This document shows, piece after piece, positions 56,934-64,000 of a stretch of 64,000 bases of DNA (the stretch's first letter is position 1; the number at the start of each line of letters is the position of its first letter). Source of the DNA: Nissolia schottii (taxonomy: Eukaryota; Streptophyta; Magnoliopsida; Fabales; Fabaceae). The position numbers and the translations under genes were made by a program. Below the pieces are notes generated by a model. It was not told the origin of the DNA and searched no databases. It saw nothing but the letters and a program-made list of their open reading frames with translations. The DNA is taken from assembly GCA_003254905.1 (NCBI GenBank), contig QANU01043828.1:48990-112989 (forward strand), read 5' to 3'.

Positions 56934-59271
56934 TCACTGCTCAATGAAGTTCTTCAGGTTCTTCAGCCACATCAAGTATTCCTTGTTGTCTTTACTAAAC
57001 ATGTATTCCTGCAAGAAGTTGGTTGTGCTGGGCTTGATCCCCCGAATCTCAAGATACTTGTGAAAAGCCTTTTGCAGATTTTCATCCAAATCTCTGTAAG
57101 AGAAATGGAGTAGAGATATTCAGAAAATGGAAAAGGGACATTATTTAATAAAATTATATAGTACCATATATTACTAAATGCTTACGTGAACTCAGGTCCC
57201 TCATATGCAAGCTCGTCTTCAGAGGCATCGGTCTGCTTTACTGACAAGCTATCAATGGAAATCTCGTCAGGGAAAGCAGTCACGCCAAACTCCAGACACA
57301 CTCTGTTTCCTTTGAAAATGCTCACAACTAAAGGAATGCTAGATTCACTACCACCCTTCTCGCCATCATCGTCATCCTCATTTTCTTCAAGGGCTACATT
57401 AGGGATGTCAACTTGAACTTTGATAGTTTCGTCCAGATACTGTCTCTTAAGGTGTATGGTTCTTTCTCCAGGATTGTCCTCAATCTCAAAAGGAAAATCA
57501 TCTGGGATTTCAACCTGGAAAAGTTGTACAAGCAATGAACTCAATACATGACCAAATAAGCTAGTAATACCAAAAGAAACTCTATTGAATAGGACCTATT
57601 GATGATCTTTATAGCAAATCCTCAATGAATATTTACCAAACTATTTTTAAAGCATATATTTAAAACATGCATTGAGATCAAACAGCATACAATTTATGGA
57701 CCACACGGAGAAAAAATGATGCAGAAAGAAAGAACAGTTGCCCTATCAGGTTAAGGGAGTGAAAAAATAAATAAATAAATAAATAAATAGAAGAGCATAT
57801 GTGAGCACCGATAAAGAAACCAACTGATTACCAACCTGATTTTCACATGATACCATATCAGGGATTGAAGTTGAATAAGCAATATATATCGAACAAACCC
57901 AAAGAAAAAAAATGGTTTTACAATCCAGCCATGTCATAGCATGTCTGGTAACTGGTAAGTAACGATAAAAAGCAGAATTTCATCACCTATCATACACGAA
58001 CAACTCAAATATATCAATGAATAAAGCATTAAAGCCAGATTAGGACAAACACGAAGTATGGAAAAAAAGAAAAAAAAAAAAAAAAAAAAACCTTAGTGCT
58101 GGACATATTGAGAAAAATAAGACTGGAAAAATAAAAAACACGGCACTAAATAAATATTCATTGTAAACCATTACAGGATCAAACAATCGTTTGAAAGCAG
58201 AAATGCAAGGTAGCAGTTACGGAACCGTGAATTTTTTGCCAAACTACGATCGCAGTGAAGCATATAGAAAACAAATGAGTATAAAATGTTGACAAGAAAG
58301 ATACAGACTGCAATGCAACCTCCACAATTATTGGGCAAAAGGGAGCATCATCATACACTGTTAACCATTGAGGACCGAATAAAACAAAGAAAACCCATTT
58401 AAACTCTTAAGTCTAAAACTATTCAACTTCATTTAAACTAGCCGCCATATCCTAGCTTCTTTCAAAAGGGGCGCTTAAAAACCAACAAAAGCTAATAACA
58501 ATTACCTTCAGAACTTCTAGAACTTACAATTGCAAGGAACATCAGTGAAGGAAATTCACCACAACCACCATCAACAAGCAAGTCAAACGAAGCTGGGAAT
58601 GTTATTTGACATAAACACAGAGAGCGAGAGAGAAAGAAACAAAGTGGTGGCACCACCCTTTCTCTTTAACACCCACCACCTTTGTTTCTTCCTCTCTTTA
58701 TGCATGCACACCTTGTGTTATGTCTATTTCCTATTTAAAAGTAACAATTCTCAAGGAGAAAGAACTACTTGCAGACCTACCTTCAACCTAACATTATTTC
58801 TAATCGATAAAAAGCTAAAATAAAAGAAAATCAAAATCAAAACTTTCATGGGCAAAAACGCAACGGTTATGATAAAGATACAAACTTTAAGGAGACTTGC
58901 AGCGACTACACACTATCAGAGAAAATAATTAAAATAATAAAATCTTTTGAACTTAATTGTGCAAAGACTAAAAGGCGGGGGGCAGAGAGTAGAGAAAATT
59001 TTACATAGTTTTGCGACTGGTGTTCTTCTTTGGCGCATTCGATCTCAGATTTGAGGACCTGAATGAGGTTATCTTCTGCGCTGGTCTTCGATGCTAAGCT
59101 ACTGCCAAAGCGAACGGAGGGCGCGAAATTTTTCGTCTCTCGGCGGACGAAGAGGCCAACGGAAATGGCGCTGTGGAAGGTCCTGGAAGAAGATGATGAC
59201 GCCGCGGTTCGACGCAACGCCAGGGGAAGACCGACGGAGGAGGCGCGGCGGAGAGCGGCGTACATGGCCAT
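56934..59271 (-). CDS. MAM33/p32-family mitochondrial acidic matrix protein, complete
   Basis: Homologue of yeast Mam33 and human C1QBP/p32, doughnut-shaped trimeric proteins of the mitochondrial matrix linked to ribosome assembly and respiration. Three minus-strand exons: 59005-59271, 57186-57514, 56934-57093, joining to 251 codons plus TGA with good GT-AG sites. The N-terminus MAMYAALRRASSVGLPLALR followed by a Ser/Arg-rich stretch is a typical mitochondrial presequence. The conserved core has SAEDNLIQVLKSEIECAKEE, PDDFPFEIEDNPGERTIHLK, the acidic loop EENEDDDDGEKGG, and a C-terminal helix AFHKYLEIRGIKPSTTNFLQ...YLMWLKNLKNFIEQ. Length and exon order fit the plant family. A TATA-rich stretch (59361-59375) lies ~90 bp upstream of ATG 59271. 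An in-frame upstream extension exists but starts with TTG inside that TATA region, so I reject it. Confidence 0.95.
57515..59004 (-). other. Intron 1 of the MAM33-like gene
   Basis: 1.49 kb, bounded by donor gtaaaatt (59004) and acceptor ttttccag (57515). It contains an (A)n run near 58068-58090 and an (AAAT)n run near 57765-57790. No nested gene seen. Confidence 0.8.
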
Positions 59272-59360
59272 TTTGGAGTGGGGAAGGGTTTTGCAGAAGA
59301 GACTAGAGGGTTTTAGCGTGTTTAGGGTTTTCGGATATTGTGATTTCAAGGGTTTTTCCA

Positions 59361-59375
59361 ATTTATATTATATAG
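59361..59375 (-). promoter_or_regulatory. TATA-box region of the MAM33-like gene
   Basis: On the minus strand TATATAATATAAATT, about 90-100 bp upstream of the start codon at 59271. Positional inference. Confidence 0.5.
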
Positions 59376-59737
59376 GTGTTATTTCCTCCCCCACAAATTT
59401 TTGGGTTTGTCCAATTAAAATAGGTGTGCTAGTACCACACTCCCGTAATGAAATAATTTTGTATGGTCTTAACGTCAAAAACAAGATTTTAAGTAAATTC
59501 GGTAGAATTATGTAAAAACGTTAATTAACACCATGCTCTATTGGATTCGAATGTGTTATGTTTGCTACTCACGCTATATTCTTAAGCAATACTCATAGGG
59601 TTATTAACTACTTTGGTAGGGATACTTTTAACCTTATGTTTGTACTTGAAAATATGTTTTTATTGAAAATATGGACCAATTTAAAAACTTTTTCCTTTCT
59701 TTATTAAAACATTAAATATGAGACATGCGTATTCGAG

Positions 59738-59739
<2 letters not shown>

Positions 59740-59779
<40 letters not shown>

Positions 59780-59782
59780 GAT
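59740..59782. repeat. (TA)n/(TG)n microsatellite next to gap
   Basis: TATATATA run followed by TGTGTGTGTG directly before the run of N. Confidence 0.9.
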
Positions 59783-59999
59783 NNNNNNNNNNNNNNNNNN
59801 NNNNNNNNNNNNNNNNNNNNNNNNNNNNNNNNNNNNNNNNNNNNNNNNNNNNNNNNNNNNNNNNNNNNNNNNNNNNNNNNNNNNNNNNNNNNNNNNNNNN
59901 NNNNNNNNNNNNNNNNNNNNNNNNNNNNNNNNNNNNNNNNNNNNNNNNNNNNNNNNNNNNNNNNNNNNNNNNNNNNNNNNNNNNNNNNNNNNNNNNNNN
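59783..59999. other. Assembly gap (217 N)
   Basis: Run of N inside L5, next to a microsatellite; the reading frames crossing it are artefacts. Confidence 1.
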
Positions 60000-61334
60000 A
60001 AAATAACTAAATGCTATGACGCGTAGATATAGACTATAGTCCTTTTGCTTCCTTGGAATCTCTTGACGCCACGACCTTCAGTCCTCCTGTGCTGCTTCCT
60101 CTCCGGTGTATTAGTTGTACTTGCCTGGTATAATAAATGAGTGGGGGAATGAGAACATTGTGTCCTCAATGGGAAATCCTCGGGGCATAACTATCCATTT
60201 TCGCTTCATTTATGATCCAGACCGCTCAATAGATCTCTAAGTGTTAAAGTATACTAAAATCCCTACTGATTATTATTGTCCATGCTAATCCTGAGCAGCT
60301 TTATCTAATTTACTAGGTGATCGGGAATTATAGTCTTTGCATTACTTAACATAGGAAAACTCTTCTTGCTTACTAATTCTATTCGCTAAGAAATCGTGAC
60401 ATCGGATCACGTACTCTCTTGTATTACGTAACCTTACAGAGGCCGTCATGTGAAACCTTTGTCTCTCGACGTTGCCTTATCATATACATATATAATCATC
60501 ACATACATCCCATATACCATGCATGAAGGGGTTTGGGGGTTCTCTTATGTGCCCTGTCAGGTACTTTTCATCGGGGCAGCATCCTTCTTTTCTACTTCTA
60601 TGTCCATCATGCTCCTTTGTAGACCGTGGGACCTTCATCCCCTATCGGTTATAACCTACTTCTGTTTTCGTATCGATGACGACCAGGCAGCGCTGTTACC
60701 TGAGTGGTAGCAAACTACGGATGCACGATGACATACTTCATCGAACAATGATATATAACCATCCTACTTGTAGGATAGCAAGGGGTCGCCCTAATAGTGT
60801 TACTAGGAATGGACTCGTACTTTCTTAACATTTTCTTTAACTTTCTTAACTTTTCTTTGGGCCCTTTATATGCTCTTGGCACCTCAGACTTGCTCTTGAC
60901 GTCACTTCTTTATACATTCATTCTTTTCATTCTAACTTTGATATAATATCAAGTCCAAGCCTGCGTTCAAATCATTAACCAATCATTCTTGCTGGACTGG
61001 CGAGGAGCTTGTCTGTAGACGTGCCAAGAGAGGGGGATCCCTATTATATAACTATGTGCTTTCTTCTAGGTACGCCGGACCTTCTGTGGCTGAAACCTTC
61101 TTAAGATCTTATTTTTTCCTAAGGTTCATTTATGATCTTTAATAGAGTTAGGTGATAACTTCTAGTTATCTAATGTTGTCCTAAAGTCTGAATGACAACC
61201 ATGTCCTCATGATGCCTATTAACATAATTTTAACACATAATACATAATCATTTTCATCATCATACCATATTTACTACACTATAAATGATTCACATCCCAA
61301 TGAATGAGGAAAAATTGGAGGCAGATAGCTAAAA

Positions 61335-61720
61335 ACTTGAGTCATTCAAATGACCTATCAAAATTCATTCTAATGACACTGACACTGAGATTGTCATTCA
61401 AATGAACGTGGTCATTCAATCGAATGACAAAAAAATTTGACTCGAGTTGGTGCACGAAATATGCCATTCGAATGAATAGGGTTATTCATTCGAATGACTT
61501 GAATATTTTGCTTTCGGTTTAGTAAAATCAATGATTCATTCGAATGACCATGTCTAGTCATTCGAATGACCTGAATATTTTGCTCTCAGTTTAATAAAAT
61601 CAATGATTCATTCGAATGACCACTCCTAGTCATTCGAATGACCTGAATTTTTTTGCTCTCGATTTGGTAAATTCAATCATTCTATCGAATGATCATGCCT
61701 AGTCATTCTAATGACCAAAG
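61335..61720. repeat. Array of palindromic GTCATTCGAATGAC motifs, partly as a 72-bp tandem repeat
   Basis: At least nine full or one- to two-base-variant copies of the 14-bp palindrome GTCATTCGAATGAC or half-variants (ATTCATTCGAATGAC) occur. From 61500 they are organised in a 72-bp unit (TGAATATTTTGCTYTCRGTT...), repeated at 61500, 61572 and 61644. The same palindrome occurs in the unrelated-looking LTR at 19459-20910. Confidence 0.9.
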
Positions 61721-62749
61721 GTTTGAGCTTGTTACGAAAATCAGGAGCATATTCAACATCATTTCCATGCACCACCACTTAGAGCATTTTACCATAGATT
61801 CTAGCAACCACAAATCATATATTTTCAACTTCTAAACACTAAATAACACATGCATGCATCATTTACAACATATATTACATAATACAATACATTTTCACGA
61901 CATCACATATACACTTGCATGCAACTTGTAAACACACAATAACCACCAAGGAGGTGATTTAGGCATAGTTACCCACTTCCTAAGAGATTTTTTTTTTAAT
62001 GGTGAAGGTGTGGAAAAGAAGTTCCCATGAGTGCTTTACTTTTTCTGGCTATGTCAACTTAACGACAGAGTGCACGAATATGTCAACTTAACGACAGAGT
62101 GCACGAACGGAATGTATTTTGGAGGAGGCAGATGAATGAAACAAGGAAACCATGGTGACCCATGAAGGCTATTTATAGCCTCAGGTGCCGTGGGAAATTG
62201 GATTGGCCAAATTTTGGCCCAAATTTTGGTTTTTCAAAAATAAAGAAATGTTGGATAAATGCTATGTCATGAATAGTGACATATTTGGAAGAGGATGAGA
62301 TGTTTGACTTGTTGACTTTTGGTTTTTGTGTGTGTATGCCTCGTGGGAGATTTGGCTGGTGGCATGGCCATGGGATTTGGTTTTCGATCGTGTTTGGTCA
62401 TTAACTATTCGTGTACGGATGTCCTAAAAATTATCCGAACACATCATCGTGATCTACTAATTTTTCTAATGAGGAATTTAAGTCAATCCAAGGTATTCGT
62501 AAATTGATTTTCGTAAAAGTGTACTATATGGATACCTTTAATACGTAATTAAATTTCGATGATGACCGAAAATTGGCTCAGATCTCGTAAAACTCCGAGA
62601 GATCATGAAACCATTATTTTGAATGGTATTTCTTAAAAATACATTTTATAATTTAATTTTTCAGTCTCAATAATTGGCTCGTTTTTATTTATTACGCAAA
62701 ATTCTTCGTAAGGGCAAAATTGAGAGGTTACAAATGTGCTGGATCTCTA

Positions 62750-62966
62750 GGTCTCTACTTAGGATGCTTGGGTGGAGCCCTCTCACGGTTTGTCCCAGAA
62801 TCTGTGGTAGTCAACCCATCAGGTAGAGTACATTACTGACCCCTATGGACCTTGGAACAACGAAACGGTGGGTTCACCATCTCTTTATAATAAAATTTTG
62901 AAACAAGTAAGGACACGAATGAATTATCATTAAGGATAATTTATCATCCCCATAGACGGCACCAAT
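62750..62966 (-). mobile_element. Internal leader of a minus-strand gypsy element with primer-binding site
   Basis: On the minus strand, directly after the LTR end (TTCGTAACA), comes TTGGTGCCGTCTATGGGGAT (62947-62966), a common plant gypsy primer-binding-site region. Roughly 200 bp of leader follow and are cut by L5 at 62732. Confidence 0.6.
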
Positions 62967-63240
62967 GTTACGAACAATTCAGTCAGTATCGAGATGAGAT
63001 GTAACTCGGTCCTTGGTATATAAGTCAGGAATTCGGAGAGATAAACCTCGCCTTAAATCTTCAGTCAAAATCTGGATGGTGGCAATGGTACCTGCATAGA
63101 CACTCTAACTCCCAAGTAAGTGTTTATCTTATATGAGTAGTCAAATGAACACAATGTATCTCACTATGAACAATATCTTTGCTTTATATAGTTTTTCCCT
63201 GTAGGTAGCTGTTTATAGGTGTTTAATATCTACATAACAG
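62967..63240 (-). mobile_element. 5' LTR of that minus-strand gypsy element
   Basis: On the minus strand it starts TGTTATGTAGATATTAAACA (63240) and ends ...GACTGAATTGTTCGTAACA (62967), 274 bp, TG...CA. ACTATATAAAGCAAAG (about 63176-63191) is a likely LTR TATA box. It is directly followed by the primer-binding site. Confidence 0.6.
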
Positions 63241-63640
63241 CTCATAATAATACTTTAATTTATGTTTGGTGACATAGTTTCTCCAATTTTATTTTCAAAA
63301 ATTGAATCCCCAAATTACGTGGTTATTTATGTTTTTTTTTCTTCAATATTTTTAGTTCAAATTTAGGAATTCGATTGTTGGAAGTAAAAAAATCAAAGAA
63401 ACTATGTAACCAAATATAAATTAAGGTTTTGCTTGAATGTTCTTATGATTGTTTCATAATTTTAAAATTGATATAATGTTAAATTGCATTTTATTTTAAA
63501 GTGATAGGCATGGTGCCCATATATTGTCTTAAAATTATGTATTTTATAATAAGTAATATTTGTGTTTCAACGCTTTGCTTTTAGAAGAACTTTAGCTTTT
63601 TTGTGTACTCTCGCTTTTAATAATTTTTCATTAACATTAC
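63241..63640. other. Intergenic, nothing recognised
   Basis: AT-rich DNA without recognisable coding or repeat structure. Confidence 0.5.
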
Positions 63641-63654
63641 CTATCACCTACTAA

Positions 63655-64000
63655 TAGGGGTGCATATTGGTCTGGGTAGACCCGACTACTCGAGAAATTC
63701 GACCCAATCCAATTATATACTTTTGGGTCGGGTAATCGAGTTAGTTCGAGTAAAATCTGATGAAATCGATCTTTAATTGGATCAGGTTACAGATTTAAAA
63801 AATGAATCTGACTACCCAACCCAATGACTTGATTAATTATTTTTTATTTTATTTATAATTTAAAGTGAGAGAAAAACACACACTATAAAAAACTCAAACT
63901 TATTTTACCCTTCCATTTCATCAAATTTCACTCACCTCACGTCATCAAGTACATTTAAACACACATGATTATTTTTTTAGGCTTTTTATTTTATTTTATT
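63655..64000. mobile_element. hAT-like miniature element, cut by window end
   Basis: taggggtgcatattggtctgggt followed by acccgac and gggtcgggtaatcgagt is the type of terminal and subterminal sequence seen in plant hAT miniatures. The other terminus is not in the window, so this is tentative. Confidence 0.35.

Larger units (their letters stand above)
59554..62732 (-). mobile_element. Long-LTR family copy L5, minus strand
   Basis: Its left end (caatactcatagggttattaactactttggtaggg, then gaaaatatggaccaattt) matches the 3' end of L4 and L1/L2. Its minus-strand start at 62732 reads TGTAACCTCTCAATTTTGCC. Flanks share aatg(t) (59550-59554 and 62733-62737), an imperfect target duplication. Total 3.18 kb including a 217-bp gap; no gag or pol, hence probably a solo LTR. 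Confidence 0.75.

Noticed and set aside
59272-59361. Upstream in-frame extension of the MAM33-like protein
   Set aside because: It would begin with TTG inside the TATA region; ATG 59271 gives a normal presequence.
59063-59515. 150-codon open frame on the plus strand
   Set aside because: Antisense shadow of MAM33 exon 1; the minus-strand product is a clear family member.
59718-60026. Open frames running through the N gap
   Set aside because: They consist of unknown residues and microsatellite-coded Tyr-Ile repeats.
1-64000. CRISPR arrays, operons, bacterial-type systems, rRNA or tRNA genes
   Set aside because: The window is plant nuclear DNA; regularly spaced repeats are explained by LTR-internal repeats, TRIM arrays and microsatellites, and I saw no tRNA or rRNA gene.

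Overview
This is nuclear DNA from a flowering plant, almost certainly a eudicot. It has AT-rich intergenic sequence, GT-AG introns, plant housekeeping genes, and many Ty3/gypsy LTR elements, Mutator-like elements and miniature elements. Runs of N (27421-27498, 59783-59999) and isolated N bases show it is a draft assembly. I cannot name the species.

Host genes. (1) 297-982 (+): the last four exons of uracil phosphoribosyltransferase; the gene begins left of the window. (2) 34461-41404 (+): a complete 20-exon gene for delta-1-pyrroline-5-carboxylate synthase (P5CS, 717 aa), the main enzyme of proline synthesis. A second, frame-compatible P5CS first exon lies 3 kb upstream (31368-31535). (3) 50928-52781 (-): six exons of an aldo-keto reductase of the AKR4C type; its last exon is not found and LTR-element DNA begins about 400 bp downstream. 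(4) 56934-59271 (-): a complete three-exon MAM33/p32-type mitochondrial matrix protein (251 aa). Fragments of an HMG-box gene (2711-3103) and a family-3 beta-glucosidase (44467-44565) are relics.

Mobile DNA fills most of the rest. 3.5-16.5 kb is a stack: a Mutator-like element was hit by an LTR fragment (3874-5464) and by a gypsy element lacking its 3' end (5634-16089). The gypsy gag region was hit by a solo LTR (6666-12488), and that LTR by a second solo LTR (8336-11296). A clean related Mutator-like element lies at 17707-18844. 19.5-21.8 kb holds a collapsed chromovirus. 23.3-24.75 kb holds a ~410-bp tandem array with a 434-bp TRIM element inside it. 27.7-30.3 kb holds a PF04195-type retroelement ORF, an LTR tail and a LINE ORF1 fragment. 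45.5-50.5 kb and 59.55-62.7 kb hold minus-strand copies of the same long-LTR family; the first contains a 1-kb tandem duplication whose junction is a single N. 53-55.9 kb and 62.75-64 kb hold further LTR and TIR-element pieces.

The genes are unrelated housekeeping or metabolic genes, not a cluster or operon, and I see no sign of an undescribed multi-gene system. The most biologically interesting observations are the duplicated P5CS first exon, a GC-AG intron in P5CS, the truncated aldo-keto reductase, and arrays of the palindrome GTCATTCGAATGAC inside LTRs.
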